A stretch of 64,000 bases of DNA from Urechidicola croceus (GTDB taxonomy: Bacteria > Bacteroidota > Bacteroidia > Flavobacteriales > Flavobacteriaceae). The notes beneath the pieces are model-generated. The model ran no database searches and was not told the DNA's origin. It saw nothing but the letters and a program-made list of their open reading frames with translations. Numbering within the stretch: position 1 is the first letter of the stretch; the number at the start of each line of letters is the position of its first letter. This document shows, in pieces, positions 56,334-64,000 of the stretch. The DNA is taken from contig CAJIZG010000003.1 of the NCBI GenBank assembly GCA_905181865.1, positions 1 through 64,000 of the forward strand. Direction: 5' to 3'. Made by a program: the position numbers and the translations under genes.

Positions 56334-57722
56334 ATGCGAAAACTATATATTATTACATTCTTATTGATTTATACAGTAGGTTTTTCTCAGCAGACAGATA
56401 CTATATTAAATTTAGAAGAGTATTTGGGATATGTAAAGAAATACCATCCAATAGTGAAGCAAGCACAATTAATTTCAACGGAAGGTGAAATAAAATTACT
56501 CAAATCTCGTGGTGCATTCGACCCTAAATTAGACGTTGATTATGATCGAAAAAAGTTTAAAGACATAGAATATTATGACAGATTAAATGCAACTTTCAAA
56601 ATACCTACTTGGTATGGAGTTGCGTTAAAAACTACTTATGAAAATAACGATGGTGTCTATTTAAATACTGAATCAATAACGCCAGATAATGGTTTGTATA
56701 GTGTTGGGGTCTCTGTTTCGCTTGCAAAAGGATTACTGACGAATAACCGCATGGCAACATTAAAACAATCCAAGTTATATTCGAATCAAGTTCAAGAGCA
56801 ACAAATACTTGTAACTAATGATATTTTATACAGTGCTATAAATGCATACTTTAATTGGTTGAAAAACTATCAAGCTGAATTGCTCTTTAAAAATTATCTT
56901 GTAAATGCAGAAAATAGATTTCTAAATATAAAAAGAAGTTATTTCGCAGGAGATAAACCCGCTGTTGATACTCTTGAAGCCAATATTAATTTAAAAAATC
57001 GGATATTAGATTTAGAAAAAGCTAAAATTGGATATATAAAATCGACCCTAGAAGTTGCTAATTATTTATGGTTAGATAATGACTTACCTCTAGAATTAGA
57101 AGATACTATTCATCCTGATATTTATACAATTGACAAGATCGATATGGTATTGAGTAATTCCATTTTAAATATAGAAGATGTCTCTCTAGAAAACCACCCT
57201 AAATTAAAACAACTTGAAATTAAAAAAGAAATTTTGACTGTTGATAAGCGATTAAAAGCAAATAATCTACTGCCTGAAATAAATTTAGAATATAATTTTT
57301 TAACTTCAGATTTCAATAACCAAAACTCATTAAACACATTGAATTACAAATCGGGACTTTCATTTAGTTTTCCGTTGTTTTTAAGAAAAGAACGTGCAGA
57401 TTTAAAATTAGCTAAACTAAAATTACAAGATATTGACTTTGACTTATCTGCGACTAGAGTTAGTTTAAAAAATAAAATAGTAGCGACATTGCAAGAAATG
57501 GTGTCATATGAGGTTCAATATCAAATTCTTTCTGATTTGGTAAAGGATTATGAACAACTCGTAAAAGGTGAAGAACGAAAGTTTTCTATGGGAGAAGGAT
57601 TGTTATTTCTTGTTAATTATAGAGAAGTTAAATTAATAGAAAGTCAATTAAAAAAAATTGACATAGAATATCAACTTTTTAATAGCAAATCGAGTCTACT
57701 TTGGGTACTAAGCGTTTTGTAA
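56334..57722 (+). CDS. TolC-family outer-membrane efflux protein
   Basis: The 462-residue protein has a signal peptide (LYIITFLLIYTVGFS) and the TolC pattern of two long coiled-coil halves with short beta segments: NLEEYLGYVKKYHPIVKQAQ, ...TNDILYSAINAYFNWLKNYQ, and in the second half ASLKNKIVATLQEM-like helices and SYEVQYQILSDLVKDYEQL. It forms the outer-membrane channel of the exporter. It directly follows the HlyD gene and is the last gene of the operon; the convergent MobA-like gene ends 13 bases later. Confidence 0.92.
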   Translation: MRKLYIITFLLIYTVGFSQQTDTILNLEEYLGYVKKYHPIVKQAQLISTEGEIKLLKSRGAFDPKLDVDYDRKKFKDIEYYDRLNATFKIPTWYGVALKTTYENNDGVYLNTESITPDNGLYSVGVSVSLAKGLLTNNRMATLKQSKLYSNQVQEQQILVTNDILYSAINAYFNWLKNYQAELLFKNYLVNAENRFLNIKRSYFAGDKPAVDTLEANINLKNRILDLEKAKIGYIKSTLEVANYLWLDNDLPLELEDTIHPDIYTIDKIDMVLSNSILNIEDVSLENHPKLKQLEIKKEILTVDKRLKANNLLPEINLEYNFLTSDFNNQNSLNTLNYKSGLSFSFPLFLRKERADLKLAKLKLQDIDFDLSATRVSLKNKIVATLQEMVSYEVQYQILSDLVKDYEQLVKGEERKFSMGEGLLFLVNYREVKLIESQLKKIDIEYQLFNSKSSLLWVLSVL

Positions 57723-57735
57723 GACTACAATAATA

Positions 57736-58350
57736 TTAACTTTTTTTATAAAAATTATAATCACTCGGAGTATCTAAATCTTTCAAGACTTTCTCAGAAC
57801 TCACTTCAATATGGATTAAATTATTTTGATGTTTTATTAATAATTCCTTAGCTCCAGAATCGCCAGTCAATTCGACTAAATCTTTAAAATAAAAAGCATC
57901 GAATAGTGCGGGTACCATGACGCTCTCTTTTAAACTTGTAGCAACAATTGAATTGTTGTCCAACTCAAAACCAGCGATCAAATCATGTAAATGCTTCACA
58001 GTTACAAACGGCATATCTGCCAAACAGCATAGCACTCCATCCGCGTAAATGTTATTATCTTCCATATAATTAACGGCAAAAGCAAGAGAGGTTCCCAATC
58101 CATTTTTCCATTGACTGTTCTCAATAACTGTAACATTCAACCGTTTTAATGATGGTTTTATTTTGTCAGAATTCGCTCCTAACACCACTATGATTGAACT
58201 GACCATTGAGGAAATACCCACTTCAATAGCATTGGTAAGCAATGTTCCGTCTTTCCATGGTAATAATTGCTTAACAGCATTCATACGGCTACTATTACCA
58301 GCAGCCAAAATGACCATTACAATATTTTTACGGGAATCTGTTGATAGCAT
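57736..58350 (-). CDS. MobA-like nucleotidyltransferase
   Basis: The 204-residue protein has the NTP-transferase loop VILAAGNSSRMNAVKQLLPW, then VVLGANSDKI, NSQWKNGLGTSLAFAV and CCLADMPFVTVKHLHDLI with the conserved Asp, and GDSGAKELLIKH. It resembles MocA/MobA, which adds cytidine or guanosine to molybdopterin. The start codon overlaps the stop of the XdhC gene (TAATG), so the two are coupled. The pair matures molybdenum enzymes of the xanthine dehydrogenase type, but no such enzyme lies in the window. Confidence 0.88.
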   Translation of the reverse strand: MLSTDSRKNIVMVILAAGNSSRMNAVKQLLPWKDGTLLTNAIEVGISSMVSSIIVVLGANSDKIKPSLKRLNVTVIENSQWKNGLGTSLAFAVNYMEDNNIYADGVLCCLADMPFVTVKHLHDLIAGFELDNNSIVATSLKESVMVPALFDAFYFKDLVELTGDSGAKELLIKHQNNLIHIEVSSEKVLKDLDTPSDYNFYKKS

Positions 58351-59378
58351 TAGGATATTTCACAGTGAATAGCATTGACTTTATCACTGAGAAAAATAGG
58401 TTCTTTACCACGAACTACAGAAAGTATTTCCGAACAGATCGAAAGCGCTATTTCTTGTGGAGTTTCTGCTCCAATATTTAGGCCAGATGGTCCGTGAATC
58501 AAATCAAAAAATGAATCTTCTATAACTGAATGCAATTCTATAAATTCATTTAATAATTTTTCTCTTCGCTTCTTTGGCCCTAACAATCCAATATAGGAAA
58601 CGGAAAATTCTTTCAACTTTGATAAATATTTTAAGTCTCTCGCATAACTGTGCGTCATCAAGATTACGGCACTATTTTTATTTAAATGAATAGTTTCTAT
58701 ACTTTCTGGCTCTACATGGAATATTTCATTCGCACCTGGAAAATGTTGGAGGGTTAATGGATTCGAAATCGAAACTACCACAGTTACTTTCCATCCTAAT
58801 AATTTAGCAAAAATACAAAGTTGTGCGGCATCGCGTTCTGCACCAAAAATGACCAATTTAAAACAAGGGTTCATTTCTTTAACCAATACGTCTGAATTCG
58901 ATCCTAAAACCATGGTTCGATTTTGTTTCATGTAATACCTGGAATTGTCAGTAAAAACCACCTCTGTACCCCACTCGGTATTTGTTCCTACTTCTTTTTT
59001 AAAATAAGTTTTAAGTTGAAAAGACTCTTCCTTAAGTATATTGTTTTCAAACTCCTTTAAAAACAAATCACTAGGTCCAAAGGGCTCCAATAAAATATAG
59101 AGTAACCCTTCACAACCTAAGCGGTATCTTCCGTCATAGGTCATAATTTTTGAAACCTTTGAAGTAAATACGGATCCAGTTTGTTTCAAAATTTCTTTTT
59201 CAACACATCCTCCGCTAATAACACCAATCATGCTAGCATCATCGACAACTAACATACGCACTCCCGAAGGTCGATACGAAGAACCATCAAGTGCAACAAG
59301 TGTCACCAAAATTGATTTTCTACCTGCTTTTTTTGCTTTTTTGTACCCTTGAACTATTTGAATGAATTCATGCGTCAT
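58350..59378 (-). CDS. XdhC/CoxI-family molybdoenzyme maturation protein
   Basis: The 342-residue protein has an N-terminal XdhC/CoxI domain (RKSILVTLVALDGSSYRPSG, VISGGCVEKEI, DGRYRLGCEGLLYI) and a C-terminal Rossmann domain with LVIFGAERDAAQLCIFAKLL, ILMTHSYARDLKYLSKL, and GLLGPKKRREKL near the end, where GAETPQEIALSI follows. XdhC binds molybdenum cofactor and helps insert the sulfurated form into xanthine dehydrogenase or related enzymes. It is translationally coupled to the MobA-like gene downstream. Confidence 0.92.
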   Translation of the reverse strand: MTHEFIQIVQGYKKAKKAGRKSILVTLVALDGSSYRPSGVRMLVVDDASMIGVISGGCVEKEILKQTGSVFTSKVSKIMTYDGRYRLGCEGLLYILLEPFGPSDLFLKEFENNILKEESFQLKTYFKKEVGTNTEWGTEVVFTDNSRYYMKQNRTMVLGSNSDVLVKEMNPCFKLVIFGAERDAAQLCIFAKLLGWKVTVVVSISNPLTLQHFPGANEIFHVEPESIETIHLNKNSAVILMTHSYARDLKYLSKLKEFSVSYIGLLGPKKRREKLLNEFIELHSVIEDSFFDLIHGPSGLNIGAETPQEIALSICSEILSVVRGKEPIFLSDKVNAIHCEIS

Positions 59379-59595
59379 TAAAGATTATTTATAATTAACT
59401 AATGTAAGAAATAATGCTATAACACATATAAAACCATGAACTAATTAAAGATAAACCACACGATTTCAATGGTGATAGTATTTTTACTATTTATTAAATG
59501 CCAACGAAAACTATATTCAATGAATACTGATTAGCAGACTGAATACATTACGAATTCTTAAAATATATTTGTTTAAAGTGCCCGTAACGAATGAT

Positions 59596-60144
59596 TTAAG
59601 TCAAAGTTAATGATGATAGCAATAATTTAAACTCTTCAGTCTTTTTATTTGCTATTAAAAATCCAATTTCTTCTAAATAATCAGGTGAATACATATCCAT
59701 TTCTAATTTACGTCCTTTAAATGTTGGATATAATTCTTTTAAACTTATCGTAATCGTTTGCCACACGTCAGAAGTTTCAAAATGAGAAATATATGCGTAT
59801 CGATCACTCTGACTTCTTTTTAGTCGGAATTGATATCGTTTACCATCCCCTTTCACTCTAATATGAAGCTTTGTGTACTTAGCGATTTCTTTTCTGCTAA
59901 ATCGATAACGAACCGAAGAAAACCCCCCATTATTTTCTAAAGAAATTGTCCCTTTAAAACAAATTGCGTCATCAACTTCATTCGTAATAGTCGCTTGTGA
60001 AAAGCCTCCCATAACACCATCATTCACAATTTTCCAATCTTGCGAATTGCTGTTTTTAGAAAAGTCAAATAATGTTAAAATATCATTGTTCATGAATATT
60101 ACTAATATTAAAAATATTACTTTTAAAGTTGGTGCATTTATCAT
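59596..60144 (-). CDS. CIA30-family protein
   Basis: The 182-residue protein shows the CIA30 (NDUFAF1-like) signature: FDFSKNSNSQDWKIVNDGVM, GGFS, then GTISLENNGGFSSVRYRFSR, KLHIRVKGDGKRYQFRL and a galactose-binding-like beta sandwich. A hydrophobic N-terminus (LKVIFLILVIF) precedes it; whether this is a signal anchor or the start is at the next ATG (MNNDILTLFDF, about 60093) is open. Bacterial members have no proven function; the mitochondrial protein assists complex I assembly. It lies 32 bases after the MoxR-type ATPase stop. Confidence 0.82.
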   Translation of the reverse strand: MINAPTLKVIFLILVIFMNNDILTLFDFSKNSNSQDWKIVNDGVMGGFSQATITNEVDDAICFKGTISLENNGGFSSVRYRFSRKEIAKYTKLHIRVKGDGKRYQFRLKRSQSDRYAYISHFETSDVWQTITISLKELYPTFKGRKLEMDMYSPDYLEEIGFLIANKKTEEFKLLLSSLTLT

Positions 60145-60176
60145 ATTTCTTCAATAATAAATTCAAATCTTCTATT

Positions 60177-61637
60177 TTAAATATTCGATAAATAGGAACC
60201 ATATTGATCTTTAAATGAATACCCATTATCGATACGTTGTTTATTCAATTTCTTAAATTCTACCAACGACCACAAAACCAATTCTTTTATAAATGAGAGA
60301 TCTTTTGGTTCAATATTAGGCATATATTCATTAATTAATGTTTCTAGAGGGACTATGCGGTTCAAACTATCAAAATATTCTTCTTCTGAACCGTCGTCCA
60401 TCAATTCAAAGGAAGTTTCCTCAAAAAACCAATTCAATATTCCCTCATATGGATCACCATCATTTGTTTTGGTTAATTTTTTTATTTTTGGAAAATAATT
60501 TAAAAACAAGGTTTTAACAGCATCCCCTATAAGCGTTTCTGCGACAAATGACGCACCTTCCTGTTCTCCTTCATAAACCAACTCTACCTTTCCGGTAATC
60601 GCAGGGATCATTCCAAGTATATCAACGAACCGAATTGAGGTCTTGGATGAATTTGAGGCTATACAACGATGTTCTGCTGTGCTCATTAAATTTTCATAGG
60701 CTGTTATACTCATGCGCGCACTAATACCACTTTTTGCATCTACATATACATTTTCTCTAGCTTCAAAGCCAATTTGCTCTACCAAATCTTTCGCTATTTG
60801 AGGAATATAAATTTCACAAACCCGCTCATTTTGCAATTTAGCTTCTTGACTAGTTATGGTTTTTGCTATCTCTAGGGTCTTAGGGTAATGTGTTAATATT
60901 TGAGAACCAATTCGATCTTTTAACGGTGTAACAATACTTCCTCTGTTTGTGTAATCTTCAGGATTCGCTGTAAATACAAATTGAAGATCCAAAGGCAACC
61001 TAAGTTGAAATCCTCTAATTTGAACGTCTCCTTCTTCCAAAATATTAAATAAGGCCACTTGAATTCGTGCTTGTAAATCGGGTAACTCGTTTATAACAAA
61101 AATACTTCTATTAGCTCGTGGAATCATTCCATAATGAATAACACGTTCATCGGAATAATTCAATTTTAGATTAGCCGCTTTTATGGGGTCAATATCTCCT
61201 ATTAAATCAGAAATAGTAACATCTGGCGTCGCTAGTTTTTCGAAAAAACGATCTTCTCTATGTATCCATTTTATGGGGGTATTATCTCCCAGCATTGCAA
61301 CTTGGTCTTTTCCAAATACACTAATAGGATTTAGCGGATCATCATTAATCTCAGAACCATCAACAGCTGGGATATATTCATCTAACAATTGAACCATAAG
61401 TCTTGCCAGACGCGTTTTCGCCTGTCCGCGCAATCCTAGTAGATTTATATTATGCTTAGATAGAATAGCCCTTTCTAACTGAGGTATCACAGAGTTTTCA
61501 TATCCATGTACTCCTATGAAAGATGATTTCTTATTTATTAAATTATCAATTAAGTTAGTTCTCAATTCTTCTTTGATACTTCTAGAAACATAGCCTGACG
61601 TTTTTAACGCACCCAATGTTTTATAACTTATATCCAT
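60177..61637 (-). CDS. MoxR/ChlI-type AAA+ ATPase
   Basis: The start at 61637 (MDISYKTLGALK) lies directly after the vWA gene stop. The protein of about 486 residues has a AAA+ core with Walker A LLGLRGQAKTRLARL, Walker B SIFVINELPDLQARIQVALF (the usual DE is NE), sensor LQFVFTANPEDYTNRGSIVT and an arginine finger region TPLKDRIGSQI. The arrangement is like magnesium-chelatase subunit I and MoxR ATPases. Such ATPases work with a vWA partner to remodel or insert cofactors into proteins; here the partner is encoded just upstream. The real substrate is unknown. Confidence 0.9.
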   Translation of the reverse strand: MDISYKTLGALKTSGYVSRSIKEELRTNLIDNLINKKSSFIGVHGYENSVIPQLERAILSKHNINLLGLRGQAKTRLARLMVQLLDEYIPAVDGSEINDDPLNPISVFGKDQVAMLGDNTPIKWIHREDRFFEKLATPDVTISDLIGDIDPIKAANLKLNYSDERVIHYGMIPRANRSIFVINELPDLQARIQVALFNILEEGDVQIRGFQLRLPLDLQFVFTANPEDYTNRGSIVTPLKDRIGSQILTHYPKTLEIAKTITSQEAKLQNERVCEIYIPQIAKDLVEQIGFEARENVYVDAKSGISARMSITAYENLMSTAEHRCIASNSSKTSIRFVDILGMIPAITGKVELVYEGEQEGASFVAETLIGDAVKTLFLNYFPKIKKLTKTNDGDPYEGILNWFFEETSFELMDDGSEEEYFDSLNRIVPLETLINEYMPNIEPKDLSFIKELVLWSLVEFKKLNKQRIDNGYSFKDQYGSYLSNI

Positions 61638-61638
61638 A

Positions 61639-62766
61639 TTATCGTGTGTGTTTTTTTCTATTAGTAGCGTAATCATGAAATATCATTTCTCCCAATCCTT
61701 GTAATCCTGTATAGAATGCCTTCCCTTTATTTGATTCTGTAAACTTTTCTATAAACGATTGTAAATAAGGATCCTTGGCAATCATAAACGTTGTTATTGG
61801 AATATGTAATTTACGAGCATAAGCCGCCATATTATAGCATTTCTCTACGATGTATTCATCTAGACCATTACTGTTTTTATAATATTGTCCATCTGGTAAT
61901 CTTAGGCAACTTGGTTTTCCATCAGTAATCATGAAAATATGTTTATTCGTATTTCTTTTTCTACGCAAAATATCCATAGCCAGTTCTAAACCTGCCACCG
62001 TGTTTGTATGATAAGGTCCTACCTGTAGGTATGGCAGATCTTTTACTTTTATAATCCAAGCATCATTACCAAACACTATAATATCCAATGTGTCCTTTGG
62101 GTAGCGCGTTGTGATTAATTCAGAAAGTGCCATGGCCACCTTTTTCGCCGGCGTAATTCTATCTTCACCATATAAAATCATACTATGGCTAATATCAATC
62201 ATTAGTACGGTACTCATTTGAGATTTGTGATTTGTGTCTTCTACTACTAAATCATTTTGAGTTATTTTAAATTCTTCTAAACCATTATTAATTTGAGCAT
62301 TCTTTAAACTTTCAGTGATGGAAATATTTTCTAAAGTATCTCCAAACTGGTACGCTCTATAATCACCTGTGCGTTCATCCCCAACTCCACTCCTATTCGT
62401 TTTATGATTCCCAAGACCTTTCTTTTTTAATTTTCCAAAAATTTGATTAAGGGCGTTTTTACGAATAGATCGCTCTGTTTTTGCTGTAATTGCCACTTTA
62501 GAATTCCCATCAGGCATGATTTTTTCTTGAAGATATCCTTTGTCTTTTAACTCTTGTACAAAATCTTCTAGCGTATAATCCTCATTCGTAAGTTTGTACT
62601 CGTCGTCCAAAGTTTTCAACCAGTCTAAAGCTTCATCAAAATCACCAGAAGTATGTGTGATCAACTCTTGAAAAATTTCAAATATTCTTTCAAAAGGTGT
62701 TTGCTCCTCTTTCTTATAAGAAGTAAATCTAAAGCCTGTTCTTTGATGTTTAGGTGTTTTCGGCAT
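61639..62766 (-). CDS. vWA-domain protein, partner of the MoxR-type ATPase
   Basis: The 375-residue protein has a helical N-terminal half (TPFERIFEIFQELITHTSGD) and a C-terminal von Willebrand A domain with the MIDAS motif DISHSM, plus TITDGKPS-like MITDGKPSCLRLPDG. The MIDAS Ser/Thr/Asp set (DxSxS, T in HTNTVAG, D in TDG) looks complete, so it can bind a metal-dependent ligand. It has no signal peptide. The stop codon overlaps the ATPase start region, which fits a MoxR-vWA pair. It may serve as adaptor for the ATPase. Confidence 0.9.
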   Translation of the reverse strand: MPKTPKHQRTGFRFTSYKKEEQTPFERIFEIFQELITHTSGDFDEALDWLKTLDDEYKLTNEDYTLEDFVQELKDKGYLQEKIMPDGNSKVAITAKTERSIRKNALNQIFGKLKKKGLGNHKTNRSGVGDERTGDYRAYQFGDTLENISITESLKNAQINNGLEEFKITQNDLVVEDTNHKSQMSTVLMIDISHSMILYGEDRITPAKKVAMALSELITTRYPKDTLDIIVFGNDAWIIKVKDLPYLQVGPYHTNTVAGLELAMDILRRKRNTNKHIFMITDGKPSCLRLPDGQYYKNSNGLDEYIVEKCYNMAAYARKLHIPITTFMIAKDPYLQSFIEKFTESNKGKAFYTGLQGLGEMIFHDYATNRKKHTR

Positions 62767-62844
62767 TAATATTTTTTACTATATAGATTTAAATTACTTA
62801 GTTTTTTATATCATTCGAATATACGTTTAAACTAAATTGAGTTA

Positions 62845-63327
62845 TTAGCCTATAATTCCAAATAAATCTTTCAGTTTCTCTGATCTAAATTTAAATATTT
62901 CTTTGAGTTTAGGTTTTACCATGATTGGATGAAAAATACGACCTAAAAAGCCAAAAGGTACTTTGTAGTCAATAATATCTTCAATTTCAACACCCCCTCC
63001 TATTTCTTTAATAAAATGTTTGTGATGCCATAAGACATAAGGCCCAAAGCGCTGCTCATCTACGAAATATTCGTTTTTAACCAAATGGGTTATCTCTGTT
63101 ACCCATTTGGTTTTTATACCAAATATTGGTGTGACAACATACTGAATTATTTGGCCTGAAAACATGGGTCTATCTCCGCCAGAAACAATATCAAAACTCA
63201 TATATTCTGGCGTGATTTTTTTAAGATTTTTAGGATTCGATAAAAATTCCCAAGCGACTTCAACAGTAATTGGAAAAGTTTGTTTTGAGTATAAATTATA
63301 AATTGTACCATGACTTGAAATAACCAT
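62845..63327 (-). CDS. SRPBCC-family protein (polyketide-cyclase/START-like)
   Basis: The 160-residue protein has the SRPBCC (Bet v1-like) profile: YSKQTFPITVEVAWEFLSNP, NLKKITPEYMSFDIVSGG, then strands GIKTKWVTEITHLVKNEYF, WHHKHFIKEIGGGVEIEDI and a C-terminal helix (KPKLKEIFKFRSEKLKDLFG). This fold binds hydrophobic ligands; no catalytic role is evident. It lies 9 bases before the glutathione peroxidase gene on the same strand, so they may be co-transcribed. Confidence 0.85.
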   Translation of the reverse strand: MVISSHGTIYNLYSKQTFPITVEVAWEFLSNPKNLKKITPEYMSFDIVSGGDRPMFSGQIIQYVVTPIFGIKTKWVTEITHLVKNEYFVDEQRFGPYVLWHHKHFIKEIGGGVEIEDIIDYKVPFGFLGRIFHPIMVKPKLKEIFKFRSEKLKDLFGIIG

Positions 63328-63336
63328 AATAAAAAA

Positions 63337-63903
63337 TTATTTTAAGTGTTTCGTTATTTTAGAACTCATAGGCTTCGTCAATGAATAAAATACATCTATA
63401 TACTTTCCTTTTTCATCAATTAAATACTTTTGAAAATTCCACTTTACAGAAGTGTTTTTTACACCGTTTAACTCTTTATCTGTGAGCCAATCATAAAGAG
63501 GGTGTTTTTGGTCTCCCTTTACTTCAACTTTTTCAGTCATTAAAAAGGTTACTCCAAAGTTTAATTCACAAAAAGATTCAATGTCATTAGCTGTTCCTGG
63601 CTCTTGACTCCCAAATTGATTACAAGGTACTCCAATAACTACTAATTTGTCCCCGTAGGCTTTATGTAACTCTTGCAACCCTTCATATTGTCCTGTAAAT
63701 CCGCATTTCGAGGCGGTATTAACAATTAAAAGTTTTTTTCCTTTAAACTTATTTAAATCAATAGGTTCTCCTGTTAAACTATTAATTGTTATGGTATATA
63801 TGTTTTTCATAGTATTTGGTGGTGTAGCATTCTTCATATTTGTAAAAATAAATAAAAGTGAACTAATTAAAAGTATTGATATTATTAAACGACGAATTTT
63901 CAT
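63337..63903 (-). CDS. glutathione peroxidase (thioredoxin-type, Cys)
   Basis: The 188-residue protein starts with a signal-like segment (LIISILLISSLLFIFTN) and then has the GPx fold: NTASKCGFTGQYEGLQEL with peroxidatic Cys67, GVPCNQFGSQEPG with Gln96, and VKWNFQKYLIDEKG with Trp155-Asn156, completing the catalytic tetrad. As a cysteine form it probably uses thioredoxin to reduce hydroperoxides, in the periplasm or at the membrane if the N-terminus acts as signal. A start at the ATG four residues before PPNT is possible. It is the first gene of the leftward pair with the SRPBCC protein. Confidence 0.92.
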   Translation of the reverse strand: MKIRRLIISILLISSLLFIFTNMKNATPPNTMKNIYTITINSLTGEPIDLNKFKGKKLLIVNTASKCGFTGQYEGLQELHKAYGDKLVVIGVPCNQFGSQEPGTANDIESFCELNFGVTFLMTEKVEVKGDQKHPLYDWLTDKELNGVKNTSVKWNFQKYLIDEKGKYIDVFYSLTKPMSSKITKHLK

Positions 63904-64000
63904 CTAGCTTATGTTATATATTTCTTAGACAAAAGTAACGAAATAAGCCGTAAGAATTGATAGTAAACTCAGTTATTTCAGTAAAATGATTACAGTTTAA

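Overview
The window looks like chromosomal DNA of a marine or cold-adapted Flavobacteriaceae member (Bacteroidota). It is AT-rich, has TTG-N19-TAnnTTTG promoters, and carries a type IX secretion (T9SS) adhesin with a PorP/SprF partner, a CzcA-TolC fusion and many lipoproteins with aspartate after the lipobox cysteine. No rRNA, tRNA or CRISPR array was seen. Most of it is accessory: transporters, stress functions, insertion sequences and an unusual number of broken genes.

Layout. 0.1-5.0 kb: a leftward merC-like, folE, TonB receptor and lipoprotein run, divergent from a Fur-family regulator. Two copies of a TGCAACT-A-AGTTGCA palindrome sit on the promoter elements, so this looks like a metal-starvation (probably zinc) regulon. 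5.4-7.9 kb: an IS3-type element beside a truncated DUF6642-like gene. 7.4-13.6 kb: a tight leftward light-response/DNA-repair operon with three different photolyase/cryptochrome-family proteins, a flavin reductase and four small conserved proteins (DUF2256, TIGR03643, DUF2452, DUF6435). 14.3-19.7 kb: a YdjM-type membrane protein, a decayed TPMT-like methyltransferase, a GH18 lipoprotein and a decayed PHP-domain gene. 19.7-24.0 kb: a TetR-controlled carbonyl-detoxification operon (NAD(P)-binding protein, MDR oxidoreductase, YqhD-like alcohol dehydrogenase, DJ-1/PfpI protein). 24.2-30.2 kb: an RND metal efflux operon in which pump and outer-membrane factor are fused. 30.6-31.9 kb: a degenerate DEAD-box protein and thiE. 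31.9-34.0 kb: gene remnants (glycosyltransferase, transposase, LuxR-type HTH).

34.0-46.1 kb: a ~9 kb gene for a giant T9SS protein with two ice-binding (DUF3494) domains and two repeat arrays (13 x ~100 aa, 14 x ~70 aa), then PorP/SprF and a truncated TPR/OmpA-type partner, then an IS4-family element. The second array contains several frame changes. 46.2-51.6 kb: an MFS transporter, a DUF1853 protein, a secreted protein of unknown function, an EamA transporter and a twice-frameshifted MDR dehydrogenase. 51.8-57.7 kb: a lectin-like pseudogene and a TetR-ABC-HlyD-TolC export operon whose ABC gene has lost its N-terminal membrane part and carries an antisense infC fragment in its place. 57.7-63.9 kb: a MobA-like/XdhC pair, CIA30, a MoxR-type ATPase with a vWA partner, an SRPBCC protein and glutathione peroxidase.

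A recurrent theme is single-base length changes in short A/T runs (TonB receptor, NAD(P)-binding protein, MDR dehydrogenase, methyltransferase). Some may be sequencing errors, but several loci also show substitutions and stops typical of real decay. Function calls come from recognition of protein motifs by eye; no database search was run.
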